32,158 bases of DNA from Mesorhizobium sp. M7A.T.Ca.US.000.02.2.1 (GCF_003996995.1 NZ_RZTT01000011.1:1-32158); one strand, 5' to 3'; shown: positions 7,938-16,131, counted from the stretch's first letter. Notes: a model not told the origin generated them from the letters alone. Translations and numbers: made by a program.

Positions 7938-9110
7938 ATGGAAGCAGCCTTGGGCAGGGTGTCCGCCAGTAAACACGCTGGCAGGGAAAATCTACTGGTT
8001 TGCTTCTCGCACTTGCGTTGGAATTTCGTCCATCAACGCCCGCAGCATATTCTCACTCTTGCATCCATGCAGCAGAGAGTGATCTACTTTGAAGAGCCTC
8101 TTTTTGAAGAACTGCCACAGCCGCTGATGCGGACGAGCGAGGCATCGCCAAACATTCTAATTGTGACACCAGTGCTTCCGCTCGGCGCGTCGGCCACGAA
8201 ATCAGATGCCGTCCAGCGGAGATTTGTGCAGCAGATCATAGCTTCTATGCCGCACAGCCGGCTGATCGCCTGGTACTACACGCCGATGGCTCTTCGCTTC
8301 ACGGAGTTCCTTGACCCAGACATATGCGTCTACGACTGCATGGACGAACTCTCCGCCTTCAAGAATGCGCCGCCCGAACTGGCGCAGATGGAAAAGGAAC
8401 TTCTGCGCCGCGCCGATCTCGTTTTCACCGGTGGCCTGAGCCTGTTCGAGACCAAGCGCCGCCTGCATCAGGCCATTTACCCCTTTCCGAGCAGCATCGA
8501 TGTGAAACACTTTCACAAGGCAAGGCTGCCAGGAAAGGACCCCATCGACCAGGCCGGCATTCCTCACCCGAGGGTGGGGTATTTCGGCGTCATCGACGAG
8601 CGGCTGGACGTCGACCTCGTGGCGCTAGCGGCGCGGACCATGCCGGACGTGCATTTCGTCATGATCGGCCCCGTTGTCAAAATCGATCCTGCAATCCTGC
8701 CGAAGGCCGACAACCTGCATTGGTTGGGCGCCAAGGCCTACTGCGACCTGCCCGATTATCTGCGCCATTGGGATGCCGGGTGGATGCCGTTTGCGCTCAA
8801 CGAAGCGACCCGGTTCATCAGCCCAACCAAGACGCCAGAGTTTCTGGCGGCGGGCCTGCCGGTGATCTCGACGGCGATCGTTGACGTTGTGCGCAGCTAC
8901 GGCGCTGCTGGGCTGGTGGAGATCGCCGACGGTGACGACTTGGATAGCAAGCTGCGCTCCCTGCTTTTGCGACCGCGCGAGATGCTGCTGCCGCAAGTCG
9001 ATGCCTACCTGGCTGACATGTCGTGGGAAAGAACATGGAAGGCCATGGCCGCTCACATTGAGGGCGCCTACCGACGCAAGAAGGTCGTCCCGCTCCGCAG
9101 GAGCGCATAG
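7938..9110 (+). CDS. Glycosyltransferase, GT-B fold (family 1/GT4-like)
   Basis: A 390-residue GT-B enzyme. The N-terminal domain has the CFSHLRWNFVHQRPQHIL motif (about 22-40) of bacterial stress and exopolysaccharide glycosyltransferases. The nucleotide-binding C-terminal domain contains VGYFGVIDERLDVDLV (about 213), HWLGAKAYCDLPDYL (about 260) and SPTKTPEFLAAGLPVIS (about 295-311), the equivalent of the EX7E region. GGAAGG precedes the ATG by about 8 bases. It forms an operon with UDP-galactopyranose mutase two bases downstream, so transfer of galactofuranose is a reasonable guess. Driven by the EcfG promoter at 7821. Probably cytoplasmic or membrane-peripheral. Confidence 0.85.
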   Translation: MEAALGRVSASKHAGRENLLVCFSHLRWNFVHQRPQHILTLASMQQRVIYFEEPLFEELPQPLMRTSEASPNILIVTPVLPLGASATKSDAVQRRFVQQIIASMPHSRLIAWYYTPMALRFTEFLDPDICVYDCMDELSAFKNAPPELAQMEKELLRRADLVFTGGLSLFETKRRLHQAIYPFPSSIDVKHFHKARLPGKDPIDQAGIPHPRVGYFGVIDERLDVDLVALAARTMPDVHFVMIGPVVKIDPAILPKADNLHWLGAKAYCDLPDYLRHWDAGWMPFALNEATRFISPTKTPEFLAAGLPVISTAIVDVVRSYGAAGLVEIADGDDLDSKLRSLLLRPREMLLPQVDAYLADMSWERTWKAMAAHIEGAYRRKKVVPLRRSA

Positions 9111-9112
9111 CC

Positions 9113-10255
9113 ATGTTCGATTGGCTGATCGTGGGCGCGGGGTTTGCCGGCAGCGTGCTTGCTGAAAGGATAGCCTCCCAGCGTCATGAAAGCGTTCTCC
9201 TGGTCGACCGCCGCAGCCATGTCGGCGGCAACGCCTACGATTGCTACAATGAAGCCGGCATCCTCATCCATCGTTACGGGCCCCATATTTTTCACACCAA
9301 CAGCCAGTCGATCGTGGACTACCTCTCGCAGTTCACCCAATGGCGCCCATACGAGCACAGGGTTCTGGCGGCGGTCGACGGGAAACTGCTTCCCATCCCG
9401 ATCAATCTCGACACGATAAACCGCCTTTATGGCCTCGAGTTGAATTCCGCACAGTTGGAGGAGTTCTTCGCATCGCGGCGCGAGACGGTAGAGGACGTGC
9501 GAACGGCCGAGGATGTTGTCGTCAGCACCGTGGGACGCGAGCTCTACGAGAAGTTCTTCCGTGGCTATACAAGGAAGCAATGGGGCGTCGATCCGAACCA
9601 GCTGAGCAAATCAGTGACGGCACGAGTGCCGACCAGGACCAACCGCGATGACCGCTATTTCAGCGACAGCTTCCAGAAGATGCCTGCCGGCGGATACACG
9701 AGGATGTTCGAGCGCATGCTCGATAACCCGAACATCAAGGTAATGCTGCAGACCGACTTCCGCGAAATTCGTGACAAAATACCATTCAACCGCCTGATCT
9801 ATACCGGCCCGATAGACGAATATTTCGGCTGGCAGCTAGGGCGTCTTCCTTATCGTTCGCTCCGTTTCGAGCACGTCACACTCGACCAAGAGCAGTTTCA
9901 GCCGGTTGCCGTCGTCAACTACCCCCAGACGGAAGATTACACCCGCATCACCGAGTACAAACATTTGACCGGCCAACGGAGCGTGCGGACCAGCCTGACA
10001 TACGAATATCCCTCCGATATCGGGGACCCGTATTATCCGGTGCCGCGGGCCGAAAACGAAGAGCTCTACAAGCGCTACGAAGCGCTCGCCGCAACCTGTC
10101 CCGACGTGTGGTTTGTCGGCCGCCTGGCAACCTACCGCTACTACAACATGGATCAGGTGGTCGGGCAGGCCCTGGCAACCTTCGCACGCATTCAAAAGAG
10201 CGTCCCGGAATGGGCGGGCGTGGGGAATACGTCGTTGGCCGAAGGGGCGCTGTAG
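9113..10255 (+). CDS. glf: UDP-galactopyranose mutase
   Basis: Flavoenzyme that converts UDP-galactopyranose to UDP-galactofuranose. The 380-residue product, the usual length, starts with the FAD dinucleotide fold IVGAGFAGSVLAERIA. It has HVGGNAYD (about 39), YGPHIFHTN (about 57), the substrate-binding FFRGYTRKQWG (about 150), RVPTRTNRDDRYFSDSFQKM (about 171) and the C-terminal GRLATYRYYNMDQVVGQAL. These cover the conserved FAD and UDP-Galf contact regions. It begins two bases after the glycosyltransferase stop, so the two genes share the stress promoter at 7821. Confidence 0.95.
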   Translation: MFDWLIVGAGFAGSVLAERIASQRHESVLLVDRRSHVGGNAYDCYNEAGILIHRYGPHIFHTNSQSIVDYLSQFTQWRPYEHRVLAAVDGKLLPIPINLDTINRLYGLELNSAQLEEFFASRRETVEDVRTAEDVVVSTVGRELYEKFFRGYTRKQWGVDPNQLSKSVTARVPTRTNRDDRYFSDSFQKMPAGGYTRMFERMLDNPNIKVMLQTDFREIRDKIPFNRLIYTGPIDEYFGWQLGRLPYRSLRFEHVTLDQEQFQPVAVVNYPQTEDYTRITEYKHLTGQRSVRTSLTYEYPSDIGDPYYPVPRAENEELYKRYEALAATCPDVWFVGRLATYRYYNMDQVVGQALATFARIQKSVPEWAGVGNTSLAEGAL

Positions 10256-10330
10256 CTCCCCCACCTGGACCCGGGAGCATCGGCGCGGGGCCGACAGGCG
10301 CTCGCGCAGTCCCTCGTGCAGCTCATGTGT

Positions 10331-11497
10331 TTAACGCGTCGGGTTCGCCGCGAACAAAGCTTGCTGGCGGGCCAATTCGTCCGCGACGGGCTTGCGGACG
10401 TGTCGGCTGCCGTCCGCCTGGACGACTGAAAACAATCCCACCTCCGCATGCCGCGAATTGTCCCAGCCCGGATAGGCGGTTACCGGGTAAAGGCAAATAC
10501 CTTCGATCGGGGCTTTGAGGCTTTCTGCGGCACGCACCTCGTCGCAGACATAGTGGAGCCAAGCCGGCCCGCCAGACCCCTCGGAGCCGGTCTCGGCGAT
10601 GAACATAGGCTTGCTATATCGATGCGCGACTTCGATCAGCATCTCCGATAGGGCACGGTACTCGTGATGCCCCATCGGAATCGTCGGCCCGTTTAGGTAC
10701 CACTGATTGTGTGGATAAAAATTCAAGCCAACGACGTCGACGACATCTTCGCTCCCACCCAGCTCAGGTTCGGCCCGGCCCAGCAGCATGTCGTAAGCTT
10801 CGAACTGTCCCTGACGGGCATTTTCGGCCCGGCGCCGTTCGATGCGGGTCCGGTCGCGAGGAGCGATGTGGATAAGGGGCTCGGCCCAGACAAATCTGCA
10901 AGCGGGATCGACCTCCCGCATCGCGCGAACGCCGGCTATTGCTGCTTTCACGAGGTGCCGCTTGAACCATCCCCGCTTCTTCGGGCCGACGCGCGGGAAA
11001 TAGCCGACCTCAACAGCCCAGGCGAAAAACGAAATTTCGTTGATCGGGCACAACAGAGGCGCTGTACCGGCGATTGAACGATGAACCCTCACAGCTTCCG
11101 CGGCGAACGAGGCATAGGCATCGATGAAATGCATCGATCCCTGATCGACATGGTCTGGAGATCCGTAGTGGAAGATGTCCCAGATGACCTGGACACCCGC
11201 CGATTGCGCTGCTTCGACCATCGGCGTCCAGCTTGACCAGTCATAGGTTCCAGGAGCGGTTTCGATGAGGTGCCAGCGCAAACCGTCGCGGATGGTCCGA
11301 AGACCGAGTTCGGCGCAACCGCGGTAGTCGCCCAGGGCATGCAAATAATGCGACGTGGCGCGGATAAGATCGAGGCGAACGCCGTCCTTGCGCCGGTGCG
11401 ACGAGCACTCGAAGCCAGCCATGAAAAAACTGGCGAACGGCGACGTGCCCGCAATCGAAGTCACCTCATTGCCTGCGCTGTGTCCTGCTTCGCTCAT
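10331..11497 (-). CDS. Clan-A (TIM-barrel) glycoside hydrolase, beta-glucosidase-like
   Basis: A 388-residue predicted cytosolic retaining glycosidase. RDGLRWHLIETAPGTYDWSS (about 70-90) is the typical beta-alpha barrel entry segment. CPINEISFFAW (about 147) carries the presumed acid/base Glu after Asn, and FIAETGSEG (about 305) carries the presumed nucleophile Glu, an arrangement like GH1/GH5 of clan GH-A. The start at 11497 is preferred over upstream in-frame starts because AAGGAG precedes it at the right spacing. An EcfG promoter lies at 11630-11654. It is convergent with glf, which suggests a role with the same stress glycan. Confidence 0.82.
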   Translation of the reverse strand: MSEAGHSAGNEVTSIAGTSPFASFFMAGFECSSHRRKDGVRLDLIRATSHYLHALGDYRGCAELGLRTIRDGLRWHLIETAPGTYDWSSWTPMVEAAQSAGVQVIWDIFHYGSPDHVDQGSMHFIDAYASFAAEAVRVHRSIAGTAPLLCPINEISFFAWAVEVGYFPRVGPKKRGWFKRHLVKAAIAGVRAMREVDPACRFVWAEPLIHIAPRDRTRIERRRAENARQGQFEAYDMLLGRAEPELGGSEDVVDVVGLNFYPHNQWYLNGPTIPMGHHEYRALSEMLIEVAHRYSKPMFIAETGSEGSGGPAWLHYVCDEVRAAESLKAPIEGICLYPVTAYPGWDNSRHAEVGLFSVVQADGSRHVRKPVADELARQQALFAANPTR

Positions 11498-11887
11498 GCG
11501 AAGTCTCCTTAGGGCATTTGGGCTCAATCTCGGCTGCCGAATGCAGATCGGGAACAGCCATAGCAATCCGGCAGCCGTCTCTCATCCGCCAGGCTGCACA
11601 TTGGTTCTGTGCTTAACGGGATGGTTCCAAACCGGATGGTCGAGGCTTTGTTCCCGATCGAACCCACCGGAAGGCAGACAGCAGCTAGGGAAGAAGCTGC
11701 GCAAGGCAAGTCGGGGGTCACACAGCCGTCATCGGATGATCCACCGCTCCGACGAAGGTAGGGAACAGTACGTTCAAACGACTTTCCGACATCGATCATG
11801 CCAGGCGAGAGGATCGCAGCGACGTCGCCTGGAGTATCGAGCCGCTCCGCCGATCTTCCCGGTAAAGCCCGGCATTCGCTTCAAGCG
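11498..11887. other. Intergenic region holding a stress promoter
   Basis: Leader and promoter region of the glycoside hydrolase, with an exact EcfG site at 11630-11654. Short frames on both strands have no ribosome site or recognisable product. Confidence 0.5.
11630..11654 (-). promoter_or_regulatory. EcfG/RpoE2-type promoter for the glycoside hydrolase
   Basis: Minus strand GGAAC (11654-11650), 17 bases, GTT (11632-11630). The distance to the ATG at 11497 implies a leader of about 125 bases. Confidence 0.75.
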
Positions 11888-11912
11888 GGAACATTGGTTG
11901 CCTCAACAAGTT
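11888..11912 (+). promoter_or_regulatory. EcfG/RpoE2-type promoter upstream of a hypothetical gene
   Basis: GGAAC (11888-11892), 17 bases, GTT (11910-11912). It is placed 40 bases before the ATG at 11952. Confidence 0.75.
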
Positions 11913-11951
11913 TGATCGCCATAGCAATGGCCGCAGCGGGCGGGCGCACGG

Positions 11952-12332
11952 ATGAGACATCTGGTCAAAGATATCCTGATCGAAATCGCTGAAATGCTTC
12001 CGGCCATCACTCAAAAGGGCGAAAGCTCGGCCGAAGCACTGCCCGTCCATGCGCCGAACTTCCCCCACGATCTGGAGCCGGTGATCCGGGCAGACCCTTC
12101 CTACCAAGTGCCATCGCAACGCACCGACGATCGGCATGAATCAGTCGCAGTCCCGAGCAAGCCGCAAGCTCTATGGAGGGATATGGTGCCGGCTGTGACG
12201 ATCGTACCTTTGCCAGTCACTGTAGATGAAGGCGCGGTCAACGCTCACGCCTCCGACGGGCAGCATGCACGGCGTCGAGTGCCGAGCGAACGGCTTCAAC
12301 GTTTGAGGCGTGAGGCTGGGCTCACGGCCTGA
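11952..12332 (+). CDS. Hypothetical stress-promoter-linked protein
   Basis: A 126-residue open frame beginning MRHLVKDILIEIAEMLPAI and ending in a basic segment, PSERLQRLRREAGLTA. I recognise no family. There is no clear transmembrane segment; the central part is Pro/Val rich. No strong ribosome site precedes the ATG. The main support for it being real is the exact EcfG-type promoter 40 bases upstream. An alternative ATG at 11927 in another frame gives only about 21 residues. Confidence 0.45.
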   Translation: MRHLVKDILIEIAEMLPAITQKGESSAEALPVHAPNFPHDLEPVIRADPSYQVPSQRTDDRHESVAVPSKPQALWRDMVPAVTIVPLPVTVDEGAVNAHASDGQHARRRVPSERLQRLRREAGLTA

Positions 12333-12482
12333 AGATCCAGCGGCCGTTGGGCCTGCGCCTCTTTATCGCGCATCGCTTCGGCGCCGACATGAACTTTGCT
12401 CACACCCAGTACGCTTCTAACCTAGCACTGCAATTGCACTGGTTCTTTTCAGCACCGCCGCGTTGGTGATCGCTATCTTTGA

Positions 12483-13307
12483 CTATGCTGATTTGCGGCT
12501 CTTGGCCTTTGGCCGGTCTTGGCCGATGCCTTCCTTGGCGAGGCTCTTTCGAAGAACCGAGGCCAGGTCGACCACGTTCTCCTGGGGCTTTGGTGCCGGT
12601 TTCGGGGGTTTTTTGCCCTTGCGTTTGGCGTCGATCATGGCAATCAGCGCATCCTCGTAGGTATCCTCGAATTTCGAAGGATCGAACTTTGTCACCTTCT
12701 TGTCGATGAGAAGCCCCGCGATTTCGAGCAGATCCGCATCATACTTTGGGCTTTTCACATCGTCGAAGACGGTGTCTTCCGACGTCATCTCATTGTGGGT
12801 CCGTAGCTCGGTCAGCAACATCCCTTTTCCAAGGGGCTGTATCAACACTTCGCGCCCGCGCTGATAGAGTACGACGCAGGAGCGTGCCGCAACGCGCTTC
12901 TTGGCCATCGCATCGCGCAGGACGGCAAAGGCCTCCAGAGAGGCACCGTCTGCCGGGATCAAATAGTATGGTTTCTCCAGAAAGCGTGTGTCGATGTCGG
13001 CAACCGGAACGAAGGAATCGACGTCAAGTGTATGCTGCGACGTCAGTTTCAGTTTCTTTATCTCGTCCGGCTCGACGTGAATGAAATCACCCTTGTCCGC
13101 CTCATACCCTTTGATCTGATCCTCGGCTTCGACAACATCGCCGGTCTCTTCATCGACATAGGCGCTTTTGACGGGTAAACCGTCCTTGCGGTTCAAAATC
13201 TTGAAGTGGATCTTGGATGCCTCACTTGTGGCACCAACTATCTTCACCCCGCATGACACGGAACCGACCCTCAGAAAGCCCTTCCACACCGCGCGTGGCG
13301 CAACCAT
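12483..13307 (-). CDS. ku: Ku-type non-homologous end-joining protein
   Basis: Bacterial Ku, a homodimeric ring that binds double-strand DNA ends and recruits the LigD ligase. The 274-residue product starts MVAPRAVWKGFLRVGSVSCG, the typical Ku opening (a shortened form of RAxWKGxLxxxxVSxPV). It contains HFKILNRKDG (about 33), the EPDEIKKL motif (about 82), FLEKPYYLIPAD (about 110) and a Lys-rich C-terminal tail (KRKGKKPPKPAPK), as seen in bacterial Ku. The start at 13307 is fixed by AGGAG seven bases upstream and by an EcfG promoter at 13338-13362. That promoter lies inside the longer open frame and so rules out the upstream starts. No ligD gene is in the window. Confidence 0.93.
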   Translation of the reverse strand: MVAPRAVWKGFLRVGSVSCGVKIVGATSEASKIHFKILNRKDGLPVKSAYVDEETGDVVEAEDQIKGYEADKGDFIHVEPDEIKKLKLTSQHTLDVDSFVPVADIDTRFLEKPYYLIPADGASLEAFAVLRDAMAKKRVAARSCVVLYQRGREVLIQPLGKGMLLTELRTHNEMTSEDTVFDDVKSPKYDADLLEIAGLLIDKKVTKFDPSKFEDTYEDALIAMIDAKRKGKKPPKPAPKPQENVVDLASVLRKSLAKEGIGQDRPKAKSRKSA

Positions 13308-13666
13308 GCCGTTTCTCCTAGACCTCGATCTCGGCACAACGTCAGGCACACGGTTCTGTTCCGCGACGTGCGCCGGCGTCTTTACGATCGCAGGAGCAGA
13401 CGTTGCTTCCACAAGCACACGAGGTGCTCAAGGGTGCTTCAAATGCATCGGAGCTCTGGCTCAGTGCGACAAAAAGCGTTCGCGTAAGGGAGTCGGCAGG
13501 ATCAAGCGGACCAAGCTCGGTTGAGTGACCGTGCCGACCTTAACTGGACACAAGCGTGGGCCGAATGCCCTGACGCATACGCTACCGGCACAAGGGGAAT
13601 GCTACAGTTACGCGCGAAGGATTCGTCGTGAACGTGGCGCAATCTATCCCCGAGTTGCAACGGTAA
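13308..13666. other. Intergenic region with the ku promoter
   Basis: Contains the EcfG promoter of ku at 13338-13362. Open frames continue on both strands, but the plus-strand one is a shadow of ku. Nothing else is recognised up to the stop of the small gene at 13667. Confidence 0.5.
13338..13362 (-). promoter_or_regulatory. EcfG/RpoE2-type promoter for ku
   Basis: Minus strand GGAAC (13362-13358), 17 bases, GTT (13340-13338), 31 bases before the ku ATG. Confidence 0.82.
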
Positions 13667-13876
13667 TCACGTTCCGGACCGAATAGTATCACGGCGAAGC
13701 CGTGCTACTCTGGCGTCCCAAGCCCTGCCAACTATTCCCCGTAGGTCATCGGCCGATTCCTCCAAGACATAGCAACTCAGTCGACATTCCGCCCGCAGGA
13801 TCTCCCCTTGCGCAGAAAGCTCCTTGTGCTGGCGAATAAGATCATCCAGGCGGTCCAGATAAGGTGCGCGGCTCAT
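13667..13876 (-). CDS. Small hypothetical protein coupled to the upstream gene
   Basis: A 69-residue, helix-rich, charged protein (YLDRLDDLIRQHKELSAQGE, then ILRAECRLSCYVLEESADDL) with two Cys. Its ATG (13876-13874) overlaps the stop of the preceding small gene (13878-13876), so the two are translationally coupled. I do not recognise the family. No membrane segment is visible, so it is probably cytosolic. Confidence 0.6.
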   Translation of the reverse strand: MSRAPYLDRLDDLIRQHKELSAQGEILRAECRLSCYVLEESADDLRGIVGRAWDARVARLRRDTIRSGT

Positions 13877-14085
13877 CAGCCTTCACCCCGCAGCATCTCT
13901 TCGAAAGTAGCTTCATCGAAGCAGGCTCCGGAGTGCTGGAACAGCCACATCAGACGGGCGCTCAGTGCCTCGGCCTCGACGCTGCCTTCTGCTAGCGCAC
14001 GCTCTTTGCAGGCCCGCTGGAACACCTGCTGTAGGAGGGCGAGTTCTTCGGGATTTGCAACGCCGATGGTAGCGGGAGCGGTCAT
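13876..14085 (-). CDS. Small hypothetical protein with an ELALLxxVFxR motif
   Basis: A 69-residue protein with PEELALLQQVFQRACKERAL near the N-terminus and FDEATFEEMLRGEG at the C-terminus. The start at 14085 is chosen because GGAGG lies five bases upstream; the frame is open to a GTG at 14124 without a ribosome site. It resembles the product of 17594-17782 along most of its length (ELALLxxVFxR, then an aliphatic helix, then a DExxxExL end). The two appear to be paralogs of one rhizobial small-protein family. No exact EcfG site was found upstream. Confidence 0.68.
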   Translation of the reverse strand: MTAPATIGVANPEELALLQQVFQRACKERALAEGSVEAEALSARLMWLFQHSGACFDEATFEEMLRGEG

Positions 14086-14224
14086 GGCTTCCTCCGTTGG
14101 GGCGGAAGCATGTTCTTCGCTCACAGCCGGCGGTGCCCTGAAACTACCGCCGATGAGAGTAGACTACGCTCATATTGGCGAGAGTCGATTGAATAATAAT
14201 TTAGTCACGACAGGCAGGAGCATT

Positions 14225-14398
14225 CTAATGCCGCTCTTTCAAAAATCGGGCCTCACGAAGCAGCGAATTCCAATCCGTGCCGATAAGCTTGATCAGACCG
14301 CGCGCATCCGGCTCCGAAATGCCGACTTCTTCAGACAAACGTCGGGCAAGCAATTGCTCATTGCCCTTCTTCACACGGCCGTCGCCATCCTTTTTCAT
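14225..14398 (-). CDS. Small DUF3606-like protein
   Basis: A 57-residue basic protein, MKKDGDGRVKKGNEQLLARR then LSEEVGISEPDARGLIKLIG and TDWNSLLREARFLKERH. AGGAGG lies five bases before the ATG. It aligns along its length with the product of 17417-17590 (VAKGxE, then a helix, then xARxLIxxxGxDWxxLxxEAxxLK). The helix-turn-helix-like shape resembles DUF3606 proteins, but I cannot confirm the family. A near-consensus stress promoter (GAAAC-N17-GTT, 14419-14443) is correctly placed upstream. Confidence 0.65.
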   Translation of the reverse strand: MKKDGDGRVKKGNEQLLARRLSEEVGISEPDARGLIKLIGTDWNSLLREARFLKERH

Positions 14399-14418
14399 TG
14401 GTTCCTCCTTGGGAAGCC

Positions 14419-14443
14419 AACTTACGGAATGACCTTTCGTTTC
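14419..14443 (-). promoter_or_regulatory. Variant EcfG-type promoter
   Basis: Minus strand GAAAC (14443-14439), 17 bases, GTT (14421-14419); one mismatch to the -35 consensus. The -10 element is 20 bases before the ATG at 14398, the usual spacing for this window. Confidence 0.5.
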
Positions 14444-14450
14444 ATGGAAT

Positions 14451-14489
14451 AAGAAAAAGCCCGCCGTCCCATTAGCGGCAGCGGCGGGC
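14451..14489 (-). terminator. Rho-independent terminator, minus strand
   Basis: A perfect 8-bp stem (GCCCGCCG at 14459-14466 with CGGCGGGC at 14482-14489) is followed on the minus strand by five T and a further T-rich stretch. It would end transcription coming from the Thr-rich secreted-protein gene and isolates the promoter at 14419-14443. Confidence 0.72.
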
Positions 14490-14733
14490 CGTCCCTGGGA
14501 TAACGGGACTCGCTGGGGTGTTGGTTTCCCCTGCTGTCGCGGGCGGTGCAAGGTGCCACCTGGGGTGAAGCAACACGGCACACCTCGCGAGCGACTCGCC
14601 GCGAAACGACAAGACCTTGGTCTGGTATCGACCCGCCGTGCCGACCTAGCACGACGGGCGTTCAAGAGCGGCTACACCCTGAGAGTCGACCCCTTTGCAT
14701 CAATCGGGAACAGGGCAACAGTTCCAAGACACG
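14490..14733. other. Untranslated stretch downstream of the secreted-protein gene
   Basis: Between the stop at 14734 and the terminator at 14489. No ribosome-site-supported frame or exact stress promoter is present. On present evidence it is a long 3' untranslated region of the minus-strand gene. Confidence 0.4.
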
Positions 14734-15039
14734 TCAGCAGCCTTCCGTGGTCTTTTTCATCTGGCCAGGAGCAGCCGAGTTAGCATCGGTATCCTGTTGA
14801 CCTGGCGCGGCCTGCTTAGCGCTGCCAGTTTGTTGACCTGGAGCGCAGTCCTTGGCGGAGTTCGAGTTAGAGTTCGTTCCACTCGTGGTGGTCGAATCCG
14901 TTCCCTGATCGGTCGTAGTGCTCGGCATTGTCTGGGTCGTCGAGGTCGACGATCCGCCTGTGGTCGTGGTGGTCGATTGCGCAACAGCGAGGCCAGTTGA
15001 CAGTACCATAATGGCTGAAGCCAAAAGAACCTGTTTCAT
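14734..15039 (-). CDS. Secreted Ser/Thr-rich low-complexity protein
   Basis: A 101-residue protein with a clear Sec signal peptide (MKQVLLASAIMVLSTGLAVA, cleavage expected after AVAQ or AVA). A Thr/Ser-rich tract (STTTTTGGSSTSTTQT and similar) and three APGQ repeats near the C-terminus follow. Only two Cys are present. GGAG is spaced six bases from the ATG at 15039; the upstream ATG at 15051 sits in the ribosome site and is rejected. An exact EcfG promoter lies at 15075-15099. The product is presumably periplasmic or extracellular; function unknown. Confidence 0.75.
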   Translation of the reverse strand: MKQVLLASAIMVLSTGLAVAQSTTTTTGGSSTSTTQTMPSTTTDQGTDSTTTSGTNSNSNSAKDCAPGQQTGSAKQAAPGQQDTDANSAAPGQMKKTTEGC

Positions 15040-15074
15040 GATCAACTCCATATTGGAATGTCCCTTCGGTACCG

Positions 15075-15099
15075 AACTTCGCTGCGAAAAGACGGTTCC
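15075..15099 (-). promoter_or_regulatory. EcfG/RpoE2-type promoter for the secreted protein
   Basis: Minus strand GGAAC (15099-15095), 17 bases, GTT (15077-15075), 36 bases before the ATG. Confidence 0.8.
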
Positions 15100-15188
15100 A
15101 AGAAAAAATTCGCAATCGCATGCACCTCACGTTTGGACGGGCCCGCACCACTTGCGCGCGTCGGGGCGAGCGTCAGCGGGTAAGCGAC

Positions 15189-15365
15189 CTAGCCCTTGGA
15201 TCGACCTTTCTTGAATGATTGCGAAGCCTTGGCTTCGGCAGCAAGGCGTTGTTCTCGAAGTCGCGCAGTTTTTGTATCTCGCGCCTCTCTCTCGGCCGCG
15301 TTAGCAATCTTTGCCTCACGGTCTGCGCGCTCCAATCGGTCTTTGTCGACGCTTCGCCGGGACAC
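15189..15365 (-). CDS. Small basic protein with a KTARLRxxRLA motif (GTG start)
   Basis: A 58-residue, highly charged protein starting at GTG 15365, with AGGAGG five bases upstream and no in-frame ATG. It reads MSRRSVDKDRLERADREAKI and later TKTARLREQRLAAEAKA, ending in a basic tail. It shares the block AExxxKTARLRExRLAxE with the products of 20512-20733 and 20743-20943, so this is one of three paralogs in the window. A single amphipathic helix is likely. A possible weak stress promoter (GGAAC-N17-ATT, 15392-15416) lies upstream. Function unknown. Confidence 0.68.
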   Translation of the reverse strand: MSRRSVDKDRLERADREAKIANAAEREARDTKTARLREQRLAAEAKASQSFKKGRSKG

Positions 15366-15391
15366 ATTGGCCTCCTACCAGAAGACCGTTG

Positions 15392-15416
15392 AATTTACAG
15401 TTTGCTAAAATGTTCC
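15392..15416 (-). promoter_or_regulatory. Possible EcfG-type promoter, weak -10
   Basis: Minus strand GGAAC (15416-15412), 17 bases, ATT. It fits the looser GGAAC-N18-TT form described for Sinorhizobium RpoE2 and lies 27 bases before the GTG start at 15365. Confidence 0.4.
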
Positions 15417-16077
15417 CCGCGATACGGCATGTTCCACGCAATGTGGCGGACTTCCCGGCCCTTCCGGGGAACCAGCAATGCAAAAGCCCGCTACCGGGAG
15501 GCAGGGGCCTTGAGAGACAGGCAACTTGGAGAAGGGCCGGCCCAACAAGCTTCCTTTGTAGTACCAATCAGTGCGGCCTTTAGTCAGTCGGCCCCGAGCT
15601 GAGGGGCGATGAGCCGGGCGAAGCCCTCACCGCCGACAGTCGCTCACGCTTGTCAAAATGAGCCTCCTGATTCGCTATCTCCCTTCGGCTGTCGCATAAT
15701 CACATACCGCGTCGCCTCGGCTTGGGTGCGTTCAATCGCAAGCCAAACGCGAGATGGCCAAGGGATTATCACCCCTTTCTGGCCTGCCGCTTTCTTTCTT
15801 GCGGCTTGTGCGGAATTCTGGCGGGCTCAACGGAGCTGGAGCCCCTGATGTGACGTCAAAATTCGAACCCAGCCTATGTCATAGGTTAATGCACGGCCTA
15901 GGCGGCTCCCTTAAGGGTGCGGCTTATTCACGTCGGGAGCGTTGCCGCACCCCAAGCGAGCAACCGAACGTGGCCTCTTCTACCGCTGGGCACTGAGGTC
16001 CCAACCAGGGGTCCTGGGTGCGTTCGCGTCTTTCCCAACTGCCGACCCATCAGTCCGGCGCCTCTTTACGGCTACCC
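15417..16077. other. Long non-coding stretch
   Basis: About 660 bases between the small GTG-start gene and the Crp/Fnr promoter. Several short frames exist on both strands, but none has a ribosome site, a stress promoter or a recognisable product. A hairpin-like sequence with a following T run on the minus strand (about 15482-15511) could be a weak terminator. A 6-bp inverted repeat, CCTATGtCATAGG, lies near 15875-15890. The stretch may be gene debris. Confidence 0.4.
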
Positions 16078-16102
16078 GGAACTTTTGAAGCGAATGCAAG
16101 TT
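16078..16102 (+). promoter_or_regulatory. EcfG/RpoE2-type promoter for the Crp/Fnr regulator
   Basis: GGAAC (16078-16082), 17 bases, GTT (16100-16102), 30 bases before the TTG start at 16132. Confidence 0.82.
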
Positions 16103-16131
16103 CGATAATCAACATCAGCTAGGTAGCCAAT

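Noticed and set aside
11524-11799. Possible transposase remnant between the glycoside hydrolase and the next gene
   Set aside because: No recognisable transposase motif, terminal inverted repeats or target duplication could be seen; the translation is low-complexity.
12483-13418. Ku with a 37-residue N-terminal extension
   Set aside because: The stress promoter at 13338-13362 lies inside the extension and AGGAG precedes the start at 13307, where Ku proteins normally begin.
15875-15930. Possible tRNA-like fragment (GTTCGAA-like and short palindromes near 15870-15925)
   Set aside because: No cloverleaf with acceptor and anticodon stems could be drawn; only isolated short repeats are present.
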